24,547 nt of DNA from an uncultured Clostridia bacterium (lineage in GTDB: Bacteria > Bacillota > Clostridia > TANB77 > CAG-508). Below, one piece after another: positions 1 through 8,027 of the stretch (the stretch's first letter is position 1; the number at the start of each line of letters is the position of its first letter). The stretch spans positions 1 to 24,547 of the forward strand of contig CALXZQ010000004.1 in NCBI GenBank assembly GCA_944393275.1. The letters run 5' to 3'. The translations under genes and the position numbers were made by a program. Under the pieces are notes generated by a model, which was not told where the DNA came from, made no database searches, and was given only the letters and a program-made list of their open reading frames with translations.

Positions 1-171
1 GCATTAATGTTTGTAATAATATTTATTCCAGCATTAGGAAAAATATTTAGTATACCACCACAATTACCACTAGGAAATATACTAGAAATTGTAGGATTGA
101 TAATAGCACCTATAGTAATTGTAGAGATATTTAAGCTACTTAGAATAAATGTTTCTAAAGAAGAAAGATAA
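1..171 (+). CDS. C-terminal end of a P-type cation-transporting ATPase (partial)
   Basis: Frame 1 is open from the window edge to TAA at 169-171, giving 56 residues. They form a hydrophobic hairpin: a first segment beginning FVIIFIPALGKIF, a polar turn with IPPQLPLG, a second segment around EIVGLIIAPIVIVEIFKLL, and a short charged tail. This two-helix layout with a closing P-I-V-I-V-E-I-F-K-L pattern is what the last two membrane helices of SERCA/PMCA-like bacterial P-type ATPases look like. The catalytic DKTGT region would lie off the left edge, so substrate (calcium is the usual guess) cannot be told. A strong hairpin follows directly. The family call is from the tail only and could be wrong. 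Confidence 0.6.
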   Translation, partial: ALMFVIIFIPALGKIFSIPPQLPLGNILEIVGLIIAPIVIVEIFKLLRINVSKEER

Positions 172-180
172 ATAAAATAA

Positions 181-219
181 AAATAAATAGGAATTTTTCC
201 TATTTATTTTTTTGTTTTT
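181..219 (+). terminator. Rho-independent terminator after the ATPase fragment
   Basis: A perfect 13-bp stem (181-193 with 197-209, AAATAAATAGGAA and its complement) has a 3-base loop and is followed by a T-rich run. It sits 9 bases after the stop codon of the upstream gene, as expected for an intrinsic terminator. Confidence 0.85.
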
Positions 220-244
220 ACTACCAAAATTCTACAAAATAGTA

Positions 245-250
245 TATAAT
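245..250 (+). promoter_or_regulatory. Probable -10 box for the deacetylase gene
   Basis: A perfect TATAAT lies 29 bases before the start codon. No good -35 hexamer is seen at the right distance, so this is a weak promoter call. The preceding terminator means the gene needs its own promoter, which supports it. Confidence 0.45.
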
Positions 251-278
251 ATGATTAGTACTTTTTGGAGGATGTTAA

Positions 279-1145
279 ATGGATGAATATAATATAATTA
301 TTTATAAACAAAAATGGTACCAAAACAAAATATTTATTTTAGTAATGATTCTCCTTATTTTAGCTATATTTATAGGGAATATAGCTTTAATTTTAAATTC
401 ATATAATAAAAATAAAGAAATACAGATAAGCAAAATAGTAAATAAGAAAGTGGATTTACATACATATGAATTTAAAACATACTTTAATATAACTGATGAA
501 GTAAAATCTAAAGTAGATAATATATATAAATCTGAAGAAAAAGTTGCATATTTAACATTTGATGATGGCCCATCAAAGACGGTAACATTACCAATATTAG
601 ATTTATTGAAACAAGAAAACATTAAAGCTACATTCTTTATACTAGGAAGCAGAGTTGAGTTTTATCCAGAAATAGTAAAAAGAGCATATGATGAGGGACA
701 TTATATTGCAAATCATGGGTATTCTCATAAATATGAATATATATATTCAAGTCCGTATACAGTATTAGAAGAATTTAACAAGACGGAACAACTTATAAAA
801 AATGCATTAGGAGATCAAGAATATAGTTCTCATTTATTCAGGTTCCCAGGGGGGTCAAAAGGCGGGAAATATGATAATATAAAAAAAGAAGCTATAAATA
901 TACTAAGAGACAATAATATATTATATTTAGATTGGAATGCTTTAACTGGAGACTCAGAAGGAAGAAAAACAAAAGAAGAAATGATGCAATATTTAATAGA
1001 TACTATAGGACAGAAGAAGAGCGTGGTAATACTAATGCATGATGCAGGAGATAAAAAAAATACATATGAAATGCTACCAGAGATAATAGCATATTTAAGA
1101 AATCAAGGCTATAGTTTTAAAAATTTTTATAATATTTTAGAATAA
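279..1145 (+). CDS. Membrane-anchored polysaccharide deacetylase (NodB/CE4 family)
   Basis: The 288-residue protein should remove N- or O-acetyl groups from an extracellular glycan, such as peptidoglycan or the local surface polysaccharide. Residues 18-40 form one membrane segment, leaving the C-terminal domain outside. All five CE4 motifs can be seen: TFDDGPS at 93-99 (catalytic base and metal aspartates), HGYSH at 146-150 (metal histidines), RFPGG at 188-192, DW at 218-219, and LMH at 252-254. That predicts an active metal-dependent enzyme. The start is the ATG preceded by GGAGG at 267-271. It is a single-gene unit between two terminators, so a link to the polysaccharide locus 3 kb away is only suggested by location. 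It resembles PdaA/PgdA-type enzymes; substrate is not determinable. Confidence 0.9.
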   Translation: MDEYNIIIYKQKWYQNKIFILVMILLILAIFIGNIALILNSYNKNKEIQISKIVNKKVDLHTYEFKTYFNITDEVKSKVDNIYKSEEKVAYLTFDDGPSKTVTLPILDLLKQENIKATFFILGSRVEFYPEIVKRAYDEGHYIANHGYSHKYEYIYSSPYTVLEEFNKTEQLIKNALGDQEYSSHLFRFPGGSKGGKYDNIKKEAINILRDNNILYLDWNALTGDSEGRKTKEEMMQYLIDTIGQKKSVVILMHDAGDKKNTYEMLPEIIAYLRNQGYSFKNFYNILE

Positions 1146-1149
1146 TAAG

Positions 1150-1186
1150 GAACTGAAAACAGTATATACTATTTTCAGTTCTTTTA
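1150..1186 (+). terminator. Hairpin terminator after the deacetylase gene
   Basis: The stem GAACTGAAAA (1150-1159) pairs with TTTTCAGTTC (1172-1181); the inner AGTATATACT is itself palindromic. A short T run (CTTTT) follows on the plus strand. It lies between two converging genes; on the minus strand the T tract is poor, so it may only partly serve the thioesterase gene. Confidence 0.75.
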
Positions 1187-1188
1187 GT

Positions 1189-1920
1189 TTAATATAGCTT
1201 TATAATCGTATGTAGAGAAGAGTCATCCTCATTTTTAATATAAATATAATGAGCATTGTCAGAAAAAATATACTCACATTTAATCTTTGAATTTAAAGAA
1301 CATTCCTTTTTATAAACAATTTCAACATTATTAAAACTTATATTATTATATACTTCTTCTGGAAGGACTTCGTATGCGAAATCTAAGTAATATAGATTAT
1401 GCATATGATTATTTATATCTATATCTCTTCTTAGAATAGTATAATATAGAGTATTAGAAACTTCAGTAGAAGGAGGTGCGTCAATTGAAAAAGTAACTTC
1501 TTCATCAAAAACAGACTTATTTTCAATTGTATAAGCATCTACAACTTCCTGAGAAATACGGGTAAGTCTGCTTGTTTGGGTATTAAATAAAACCCATTTA
1601 GAAGTTGCTATTGCTATTAATTTATTATTTGCATCATACACTTCAAAATCACGAAGAGCATGAACCCTACCAAAATCTTTTCCCCAAGTTACAATTCTAA
1701 TTTTTTGACCGCATTTTGGTCTATCAAAAACTTTTAATTTCCAGCCAACTAAAATCCAAGTTAAATATGTTTTTTCTATATCATTAATACCGTATCCTGC
1801 ACAATCTGAATGAAGACCACCGATATCTTCCATAAAAGATAAAAATGCTCTATTAGTTAATGTGTTTGATTTTCCAGTATCTCTAAATCCTATCTGAAAA
1901 GTGTGCTCAAAAAATGCCAT
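1189..1920 (-). CDS. Acyl-ACP thioesterase (FatA/FatB family, double hotdog)
   Basis: This 243-residue enzyme should hydrolyse acyl-ACP to free fatty acid and holo-ACP in the cytoplasm. The sequence shows two hotdog halves. The second carries the family's catalytic stretch, RRDIDINNH at about 164-172, with the D-x-N-x-H pattern at 168/170/172. The first half has an SKWVLFNTQTSR-type strand typical of the family. Length is as expected for the short bacterial members. The start is the ATG at 1918-1920, preceded on the minus strand by AGGAG at good spacing; a GTG eight codons upstream overlaps that ribosome binding site and is unlikely. It is divergent from an acyl ligase gene, suggesting a release-and-reactivate pair. 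Chain length preference cannot be read. Confidence 0.88.
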   Translation of the reverse strand: MAFFEHTFQIGFRDTGKSNTLTNRAFLSFMEDIGGLHSDCAGYGINDIEKTYLTWILVGWKLKVFDRPKCGQKIRIVTWGKDFGRVHALRDFEVYDANNKLIAIATSKWVLFNTQTSRLTRISQEVVDAYTIENKSVFDEEVTFSIDAPPSTEVSNTLYYTILRRDIDINNHMHNLYYLDFAYEVLPEEVYNNISFNNVEIVYKKECSLNSKIKCEYIFSDNAHYIYIKNEDDSSLHTIIKLY

Positions 1921-1987
1921 AATATCATCTCCTAAAATTATCACATTGGAATTTTAACATATGAAAAAGAAAAATACAATAAAATAT

Positions 1988-2020
1988 ATTATAACATTGT
2001 ACTAAGCAGTCGGAAAACAC
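1988..2020 (-). promoter_or_regulatory. Extended -10 promoter for the acyl-ACP thioesterase
   Basis: On the minus strand the sequence TGTTATAAT gives a perfect TATAAT (1993 down to 1988) with the TG extension, which reduces the need for a -35 box; upstream only a weak TTTCCG-like hexamer is seen. Start of transcription would be near 1980, giving a leader of about 60 bases. Confidence 0.6.
1989..2005. promoter_or_regulatory. Possible FapR-like operator overlapping the thioesterase -10 box
   Basis: Read on the minus strand the 17 bases are TTAGTACAATGTTATAA. The left arm TTAGTAC equals the known FapR half site, and the right arm GTTATAA matches 5 of 7 positions of GTACTAA, with the same 3-base centre. 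FapR is the malonyl-CoA-sensing repressor of lipid genes in Firmicutes. Neighbouring genes are lipid genes, which fits, but one degenerate match in AT-rich DNA is weak evidence. Confidence 0.25.
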
Positions 2021-2027
2021 TAAAATG

Positions 2028-2056
2028 TTTACTTTTAACAAAGAATATGAAATAAT
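2028..2056 (+). promoter_or_regulatory. Candidate promoter of the acyl ligase gene
   Basis: TTTACT (2028-2033) and AATAAT (2051-2056) are separated by 17 bases and lie 37 bases before the chosen start. Both boxes are imperfect, so confidence is moderate. Confidence 0.4.
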
Positions 2057-2092
2057 ATAGGTATGAAGTATAAAAGGAGGAGTAATTTTAAA

Positions 2093-3940
2093 ATGGGATT
2101 GGATTTTAAAATACCAAATTTTAAATTTCCTAAAATGAAAATGGAAGGAATAGATAAAATAGGAGAAGTAAATGTAGATTATGATAAGATACAAAAGAAT
2201 ATGGAAAAAGAAAATAAGAAAAATTACCCAGGAAGTAATTACCAAACAATAAAAGAAATTTTCCTAGAATCTACAGAAAAATACAAAGATAAAGAATTTG
2301 TATTAGAAAAATATGACCATAAAGAACCATATACAGAAATTAGCTTTAAACAATTTAGAGAAGATGTTATAGGTTTAGGAACAGGGTTAACTAAATTTTT
2401 AAATTTAAAAGATGAGAAAATAGTTATAGTAAGTGAAACGACTTATCATTGGTATATCTCATATATGGCATTACTTTGTGGTGCAGGAATAGCAGTACCA
2501 TTAGATAAAGAATTACCAGTAAATGAATTAGAAAATGTAATTTCAAGGGCTAAAGCTACTGCTGTAATATATTCAGCCAAGAAAAAAGAACATATAAATA
2601 AAATAAAAGATAATTTACCATCAGTAAAATATTTTATTGAGATGTATTCTGATGATGAATTAAAGGGTAGAGATATTGGATTTAATACAGTATTAAATGA
2701 AGGCAAAAGAATGGTAGAAGCAGGAGATAACAGCTACCTAGATATAGAGATTATACCAGAAGAATTTAAGGTATTAATATTTACATCTGGAACAACTTCA
2801 AAATCAAAAGGAGTTATGATCTCTAATAAGAATTTAGCAGCAAATATTAATGCTGTAAATCCTTATGTAAAAATTTATCCATCAGATAGATTCTTCTCAG
2901 TACTACCATTACATCATACATATGAATCCACTATAGGATTTTTATTACCTATGGCAAAAGGATGCTCTATTGCGATATGTGAAGGACTAAAATATATTGT
3001 ACCTAACTTGCAAGAAACACATCCAACTGCAATGCTTGCAGTACCATTATTAGTTGAAAACTTATATAAAAAGATTAATGCATCAATAGAGAAGAGCGGA
3101 AAATCAGCATTAGTAAATTCTATGATACATATAACTAATGCATTGAAATCAGTAGGAGTAGATATAAAAAGAAAAGTATTTAAAGAAATTCATGATAATA
3201 TTGGTGGAAATATTAGAATAATAGTTTCAGCAGCTGCACCAATAGATACTAAGGTAGGAAAATGGGTTCAAGATATAGGAATAGGATTTCTACAAGGTTA
3301 TGGGCTAACAGAAACTGCACCAATAGCAGCATTAACACCTGATTTTGATCCTAGAGTTGGTTCAGCAGGAAAAGCAGTCGTAGGAGATGAAATCATTATA
3401 CACAATCCAAATGAGAAAGGTGAAGGTGAAGTTTGGATTAAAGGTGATACTGTAATGCTTGGATATTATGAAGATGAAGAAGCTACAAAAGAAGTAGTGC
3501 ATGATGGATGGTTTAACTCTGGTGATATAGCATATATGGATAAAGATGGATATCTATATATAACTGGTAGAAGTAAAAATGTTATAGTTACCCAAAATGG
3601 AAAAAATATATATCCAGAAGAAATAGAAATAATGTTAGGTAAAATTCCTGAAATACAAGAATGTATGGTATATGGAAAAGAAGTTGAAGGAGAAAAAGAA
3701 TTAATTATTTCTGCTAAAGTTATACCTAATAAAGAAGAACTAGAGAAACATGGGAAAAATCTAACAGATGAACAAATATATAAAATAATATGGGATGAAA
3801 TAAAAAAGGTTAATAAGCAATTAACATCATACAAAGCAATTAAGAATTTAGAAATAAAAAAAGATGAATTTGAAAAAACTACAACAATGAAAATTAAGAG
3901 ATATGCTGAACTTGAAAAGGATAAAGAAAAACAAGAATAA
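2093..3940 (+). CDS. Long-chain acyl-CoA/acyl-ACP synthetase (AMP-forming)
   Basis: This 615-residue adenylate-forming enzyme activates a fatty acid with ATP and passes the acyl group to CoA (or ACP). Visible ANL-superfamily motifs: the phosphate loop TSGTTSKSKG at 231-240, YGLTE at 403-407, SGDIAYMDKDGY at 476-487, the hinge TGR at 491-493, NGKNIYP at 502-508, and the C-terminal catalytic lysine in TTMK at about 600. The first 50 residues are an extra, lysine- and phenylalanine-rich stretch with a repeated K-[IF]-P-x-[FM]-K feel, possibly a membrane-surface helix. The start chosen is the ATG after AAAAGGAGG (2073-2080), 12 bases away; an earlier in-frame ATG at 2063 lies upstream of that site. 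Divergent from the thioesterase, so the two may form a fatty-acid salvage or remodelling pair. Confidence 0.9.
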   Translation: MGLDFKIPNFKFPKMKMEGIDKIGEVNVDYDKIQKNMEKENKKNYPGSNYQTIKEIFLESTEKYKDKEFVLEKYDHKEPYTEISFKQFREDVIGLGTGLTKFLNLKDEKIVIVSETTYHWYISYMALLCGAGIAVPLDKELPVNELENVISRAKATAVIYSAKKKEHINKIKDNLPSVKYFIEMYSDDELKGRDIGFNTVLNEGKRMVEAGDNSYLDIEIIPEEFKVLIFTSGTTSKSKGVMISNKNLAANINAVNPYVKIYPSDRFFSVLPLHHTYESTIGFLLPMAKGCSIAICEGLKYIVPNLQETHPTAMLAVPLLVENLYKKINASIEKSGKSALVNSMIHITNALKSVGVDIKRKVFKEIHDNIGGNIRIIVSAAAPIDTKVGKWVQDIGIGFLQGYGLTETAPIAALTPDFDPRVGSAGKAVVGDEIIIHNPNEKGEGEVWIKGDTVMLGYYEDEEATKEVVHDGWFNSGDIAYMDKDGYLYITGRSKNVIVTQNGKNIYPEEIEIMLGKIPEIQECMVYGKEVEGEKELIISAKVIPNKEELEKHGKNLTDEQIYKIIWDEIKKVNKQLTSYKAIKNLEIKKDEFEKTTTMKIKRYAELEKDKEKQE

Positions 3941-3961
3941 ATGATAGATATAAATATTAAC

Positions 3962-3999
3962 AAAAAGAATTCTTTGCTATATGCACAGAGTTCTTTTTT
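3962..3999 (+). terminator. Rho-independent terminator after the acyl ligase gene
   Basis: AAAAAGAATTCT (3962-3973) pairs with AGAGTTCTTTTT (3987-3998), with one T-G wobble and a small inner stem, followed by a T-rich end. It separates the lipid genes from the polysaccharide locus. Confidence 0.85.
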
Positions 4000-4011
4000 G
4001 TTCTATAAATA

Positions 4012-4040
4012 TTGAAAAAAAGCAATTTTTAGTATATTAT
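4012..4040 (+). promoter_or_regulatory. Main promoter of the polysaccharide locus
   Basis: TTGAAA (4012-4017) and TATTAT (4035-4040) are separated by exactly 17 bases, each with 5 of 6 consensus bases. Transcription would start near 4047, 20 bases before the first gene. It lies just after a terminator, as expected for an operon head. Confidence 0.75.
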
Positions 4041-4066
4041 ATAAGCATGATAAATTGGAGGAAAAA

Positions 4067-4537
4067 ATGAAAAAAGTAATGTTTATTTCTAGCACAGGAG
4101 GACATTTTAACGAATTGATGCAATTAAAACCATTATTTGATAAATATGATTATCATATTGTAACAGAAAAAGATAAAATGACAGAATCATACAAAGAAGA
4201 ATTTAAAGATAAAATATCATATTTATTATATGGAACAAGAAGTCACTTGTTTAAATATTTTTTTCAATTCATATATAACTGTATAAAGACAATATTCATA
4301 TATTTAAAATACAAACCGGAAATTATAATTACTACAGGGACACATACAGCAGGGCCAATGTGTTATTTAGGAAAAATATTTGGAAGCAAAATTATATATA
4401 TAGAAACATTTGCAAATAAAAATACAAAGACTGCTACAGGAAGATTGATATATCCAATTGCAGACTTGTTTATAGTACAATGGAAGGAAATGCTAGAAAT
4501 ATATCCAAAAGCAGTATTAGGGGGATCAATTTATTAA
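4067..4537 (+). CDS. Alg14/PssD-like glycosyltransferase subunit
   Basis: The 156-residue protein matches the N-terminal-half subunit of split GT28 enzymes (Alg14 in yeast, Cps14F/PssD in bacteria). That subunit sits at the membrane, positions the lipid-linked acceptor and recruits the catalytic partner. It begins MKKVMFISSTGGHFNELMQL, carrying the family's S-x-G-G-H glycine-rich loop. It continues with a hydrophobic segment near residues 60-82 (membrane anchor), the strand IIITTGTHTAGP, and the closing pattern I-Y-P-K-A-x-x-G-G-x-I-Y. The start is the ATG five bases after GGAGG (4057-4061). Its stop overlaps the next start by one base (TAATG), so the two are translationally coupled, as expected for a two-subunit enzyme. 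Confidence 0.87.
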   Translation: MKKVMFISSTGGHFNELMQLKPLFDKYDYHIVTEKDKMTESYKEEFKDKISYLLYGTRSHLFKYFFQFIYNCIKTIFIYLKYKPEIIITTGTHTAGPMCYLGKIFGSKIIYIETFANKNTKTATGRLIYPIADLFIVQWKEMLEIYPKAVLGGSIY

Positions 4538-6090
4538 TGATTTTAATATTATTAGGAACTCAAAATAATAGTTTTCATAGGCTACTAGAAGAAGTACAGA
4601 AATGTATAGACAATGGAACAATAAAAGAAGAAGTTATTGTACAAGCTGGAAATACAAAATTTGAATCAAAAGATATGAAAATTTTTGATATGATAGAAGC
4701 AAAAAAATTAAAAGAATTAGAAAAAGAAGCTAACTTTATAATCACACATGGAGGAGTTGGTTCTATTGTTGATTGTATAAAACAAAATAAAAAAGTAATA
4801 GCAGTACCTAGATATCATAAATATGATGAACATGTAAATGACCACCAGTTACAAATAATAAATACATTTAAAGATCAAGGATATATAAAAGGAATAGAAC
4901 AAGTTGGAGAATTAGAGAATGCAATAAAAGAAATAAATGATTTTGAACCAACAAAATTTGAATCATCAAATGGGAAGATAATAAAAATAATTACTAATTT
5001 TATAGAAAAGAAAAAAATATTATTTGCAGCGTACTCATTAGATGTAGGTGGAATTGAAACAGCACTTCTAACACTATTAAATTATTTAGCAAAGACGGAT
5101 AAATACGATATAACCTTAGTTTTGGAAAAAAAGGAAGGATTGTTTTTAGAGGAGCTAGATAAAAGAGTTAAGATAATTACATATACACCAAACAATAATA
5201 GAATAATATTTATTAGAAAAATTTTAAATGCATTAAAAAGACTAAGATTTACATTGAAATATAAAAATAAATATGATTTTGCTGCAGACTATGCAACATA
5301 TAGTTTAGTGGACTCTTTTGTTGCAAGGACAGCTAGTAAGAATAATGCATTATGGATTCATAATAACTATTTGGATTTTTATGATAGAGACATAGAAAAA
5401 TATAAAAAATTTTTTAACGATATAAAAGCAACTAAATTTAAAAATATAATATTTGTTTCTAATTTTGACAAGAACAATTTTGAAAACTATTTCCCAGAAC
5501 TTAAGGACAAGCTTTTAGTATTTAATAATTTAATTAATTACAAGAAAATACTTAAAAATGCTAAAGAAAAAATAGAAATGAAAAAAAATAAAGAAATTAC
5601 ATTTATAAATGTAGGAAGACATGAAGAAAAGCAAAAGAGATTATCAAGAATTATAGAAGCAGTAGAAAAACTTAAACAAGAAAATATTAAATGTAAGGTA
5701 TTGTTTGTTGGAGATGGAGTAGATAACATAAAATATAAAAATATGGTAAAAGATAAAAAACTAGAAGATTATATTACATTTTTAGGAGCCAAACAAAATC
5801 CATATCCATATTTTTGCATAAGCGATTGTTTTCTTATGTCATCTGAATATGAAGGATATCCTGTAGTTTTTATAGAAGCTTTAATATTAGGATTACCAAT
5901 AATTACAACAGATATATCAGATAGCCGAGAGGATATAGCAAATAAATATGGGATTGTAACACAAAAAAGTACAGAAGATATATATTTAGCCATGAAAAAT
6001 TTTATAAAAGAAGGATACAAAATAAATCAACAATTTAATCCGGAACAATATAATAAAGAAATATTAAAAGAATTAGAAAAAATATTATAA
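4537..6090 (+). CDS. PssE (Alg13-like) domain fused to a GT4 glycosyltransferase
   Basis: 517 residues with two enzymes in one chain. Residues 1-155 are the catalytic, nucleotide-sugar-binding partner of the preceding Alg14-like protein: MILILLGTQ at the start, then ITHGGVGSI around 69-77 and a V-P-R-Y-x-K-Y-D-E-H-x-N-D-H-Q donor-site signature. Residues 159-517 are a complete GT-B/GT4 domain: LFAAYSLDVGGIETAL at 162-177, the phosphate-binding stretch GRHEEKQKR at 360-368, and an E-x7-E pair at 439/447. The alternative upstream ATG at 4480 would overlap the previous gene by 58 bases and adds unrelated residues, so 4537 is preferred. PssE proteins normally end near residue 160; here reading continues without a break. 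The pair should add two successive sugars. Confidence 0.85.
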   Translation: MILILLGTQNNSFHRLLEEVQKCIDNGTIKEEVIVQAGNTKFESKDMKIFDMIEAKKLKELEKEANFIITHGGVGSIVDCIKQNKKVIAVPRYHKYDEHVNDHQLQIINTFKDQGYIKGIEQVGELENAIKEINDFEPTKFESSNGKIIKIITNFIEKKKILFAAYSLDVGGIETALLTLLNYLAKTDKYDITLVLEKKEGLFLEELDKRVKIITYTPNNNRIIFIRKILNALKRLRFTLKYKNKYDFAADYATYSLVDSFVARTASKNNALWIHNNYLDFYDRDIEKYKKFFNDIKATKFKNIIFVSNFDKNNFENYFPELKDKLLVFNNLINYKKILKNAKEKIEMKKNKEITFINVGRHEEKQKRLSRIIEAVEKLKQENIKCKVLFVGDGVDNIKYKNMVKDKKLEDYITFLGAKQNPYPYFCISDCFLMSSEYEGYPVVFIEALILGLPIITTDISDSREDIANKYGIVTQKSTEDIYLAMKNFIKEGYKINQQFNPEQYNKEILKELEKIL

Positions 6091-6105
6091 AAGAAGGGAA
6101 ATGGT

Positions 6106-7050
6106 ATGCCTAAATTAAGTATTATAATTCCAGTATATAATGCGGAAAATACATTAAGAAAGTGTTTAGACTCAATTTTAGAACAAAACTATACAGATTA
6201 TGAAATTATATTGGTGAATGATGGATCACAAGATAGTTCAGAAAAGATAATATTAGAATATGCAAAAGAAAATAATAAGATAAAATATATTTCAAAAGAA
6301 AATTCAGGGGTAGCAGATAGTAGAAATATAGGAGTAAAAAATGCTACTGGGGAATATATTGTATTTGTAGATTCAGATGATTATGTAAAAAATACAATCT
6401 TTACAGATATAGAAAGTTATTTAGAAAAAGGAATAGAATTAATAAAATGGAAGGGAATTCTTGTAAATAAAGATGGAAAAGAAATTTCTAAGATGCAAGG
6501 ACCTTGTTTTGAAGAAACTACAGGAGAAAATGGATTTAATATATTATATTCAGAAGATGTATTTATAGATACATTATGGCTGTACGCAATAAAAAGGAAT
6601 ATTTTTATTGAAAACGATTTTAAATTTGAAACGAATACATATCATGAAGACTTTGGATTATTACCACTAATTATTGTTAAAGCCAAGACAATGGTATCAA
6701 TAGATAAATATAATTATTTTTATGTACAAACAGAAAATAGCATAATGAGAGGAAATGATTATAAGAAAACCCTAAAAAAGGCCTATGATAGCTTATTACA
6801 ATATGATAATATAATAAAAAAAATAGAAAACTATAATATAGAAAAAAAGACAAAAGAAAATATAAAGATATTTTGTACAAATACAATATTACTTAAAATA
6901 GAAACACTAGAAGAACGAGATAAAAAGGATTTTATAGCACAAATAAAAAAAAGAAAAATGATAAGAAATATAAAAATAAGAAATATAAAACAGTTAATAA
7001 AGAGAATTTTATTATCAATAAATATTGAATTATATTTAAAATTAAGGTAG
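6106..7050 (+). CDS. GT2 family glycosyltransferase (GT-A fold)
   Basis: A 314-residue inverting sugar transferase acting on the growing lipid-linked glycan at the cytoplasmic face. The N-terminal 95 residues are classic GT2: LSIIIPVYNAENTL at 4-17, VNDGS at 37-41, the metal-binding VDSDD at 88-92, and a putative catalytic YHED at 179-182. The last third is lysine- and isoleucine-rich with basic amphipathic segments that may bind the membrane. The ATG is preceded by AGAAGGG, a modest ribosome binding site. It follows the fused GT by 15 bases and precedes a sister GT2 by 9. Donor and acceptor sugars cannot be inferred. Confidence 0.9.
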   Translation: MPKLSIIIPVYNAENTLRKCLDSILEQNYTDYEIILVNDGSQDSSEKIILEYAKENNKIKYISKENSGVADSRNIGVKNATGEYIVFVDSDDYVKNTIFTDIESYLEKGIELIKWKGILVNKDGKEISKMQGPCFEETTGENGFNILYSEDVFIDTLWLYAIKRNIFIENDFKFETNTYHEDFGLLPLIIVKAKTMVSIDKYNYFYVQTENSIMRGNDYKKTLKKAYDSLLQYDNIIKKIENYNIEKKTKENIKIFCTNTILLKIETLEERDKKDFIAQIKKRKMIRNIKIRNIKQLIKRILLSINIELYLKLR

Positions 7051-7059
7051 GAGAAAAGT

Positions 7060-8019
7060 ATGCCAAAAGTTAGCGTAATTGTTCCATTTTACAATGTAGA
7101 GAACTATATAGACAAATGTATACAATCTATTATAAATCAATCATTAAAAGACATAGAGATAATATTAGTAAATGATGGCTCTGAGGATGGTTCAGAAAAA
7201 ATTGCCAAAGGATATTTAGAAAAATATCCTGATAAAATCATTTATTTAGAAAAAGAAAATGGAGGATTAGGGGATGCTAGAAATTACGGAATGCCATATG
7301 CTAATGGAAAGTATATTGCCTTTGTTGATTCAGATGATTATATAGAACCTAATATGTATGAAGAAATGCTAAAAACAGCAGAGCAAGAAAATAGTGATAT
7401 GGTAGAATGTGACTTTTGGTGGGAATATCCTAATAAGACAGTAGAAGATGTAGGTGTTATCTATGAGGGAAAACATGAAGCACTTGTAAAGGCTAGAGTA
7501 GTTGCTTGGAATAAACTAATAAAAAAAGAAATAGTAGATAAATATGATATAAAATTTCCTAAAAGATATAAATATGAAGATGTAGAATTTTTTTATAAAT
7601 TAAATCCATATTTAAATAAAATTTCCTTTGTAAAGAAACCGTTTATTCATTATGTGCAAAGAAATAACTCATTATCAAATTCACAAAATGAAAGGACAAA
7701 AGAAATATTTTATGTACTAGATAATGTAATTAAATATTATAAAGAAAATGGAATATATGAAGAATATAAAAATGAATTGGAATATGTATATACGAGATTT
7801 CTATTATGTAGCTCATTCTTAAGAATGGTAAAGATTAAAGATAAAAAAATAAGAAAAGAAGTTTTAAAGCAAACATGGGAAAACTTAAATACTATATTTC
7901 CTGATTGGAAGAAAAATAAAATTCTAAAAAAAGAGACGACAGGAAAGAATCTATATATAAGAAGTATAAACAAATTTACATATAAATTATATGGAGTATT
8001 ATTTAAAATAAAAAGATAG
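7060..8019 (+). CDS. GT2 family glycosyltransferase (GT-A fold)
   Basis: A 319-residue capsule-type GT2. Motifs: VSVIVPFYNVENYI at 4-17, VNDGS at 37-41, the NGGLGDARN loop at 67-75, VDSDD at 89-93, AWNKLI at 149-154 and YEDVEF at 172-177. The last two are the acceptor-side features common in capsule GT2 enzymes of Firmicutes. The first 100 residues closely resemble those of the upstream gene, so the two probably arose by duplication, but the C-terminal halves diverge. Start ATG follows an AGGTAGGAG ribosome binding site. Tightly packed in the operon, 8 bases before the next gene. Confidence 0.9.
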   Translation: MPKVSVIVPFYNVENYIDKCIQSIINQSLKDIEIILVNDGSEDGSEKIAKGYLEKYPDKIIYLEKENGGLGDARNYGMPYANGKYIAFVDSDDYIEPNMYEEMLKTAEQENSDMVECDFWWEYPNKTVEDVGVIYEGKHEALVKARVVAWNKLIKKEIVDKYDIKFPKRYKYEDVEFFYKLNPYLNKISFVKKPFIHYVQRNNSLSNSQNERTKEIFYVLDNVIKYYKENGIYEEYKNELEYVYTRFLLCSSFLRMVKIKDKKIRKEVLKQTWENLNTIFPDWKKNKILKKETTGKNLYIRSINKFTYKLYGVLFKIKR

Positions 8020-8027
8020 GAGTAATA

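Noticed and set aside
1942..1944. GTG start for the thioesterase, eight codons upstream
   Set aside because: The added codons contain the AGGAG ribosome binding site that serves the ATG at 1918-1920, which also starts at the conserved beginning of the protein.
1995..2027. AACATT...AATGTT arms in the divergent promoter region as a second operator
   Set aside because: Only six base pairs of A/T-rich arm separated by more than 20 bases; expected by chance.
3466..3963. A 165-codon minus-strand open frame inside the acyl ligase gene
   Set aside because: It is fully antisense to well-conserved ligase motifs, its product is a serine/isoleucine-rich sequence typical of reversed AT-rich coding DNA, and no ribosome binding site is seen.
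4480..4536. An earlier in-frame ATG at 4480 that would lengthen the PssE-GT4 fusion by 19 residues
   Set aside because: It overlaps the end of the Alg14-like gene by 58 bases, lacks a good ribosome binding site, and the added residues do not fit PssE proteins, which start at the M-x-L-x-L-L-G-T-Q strand.
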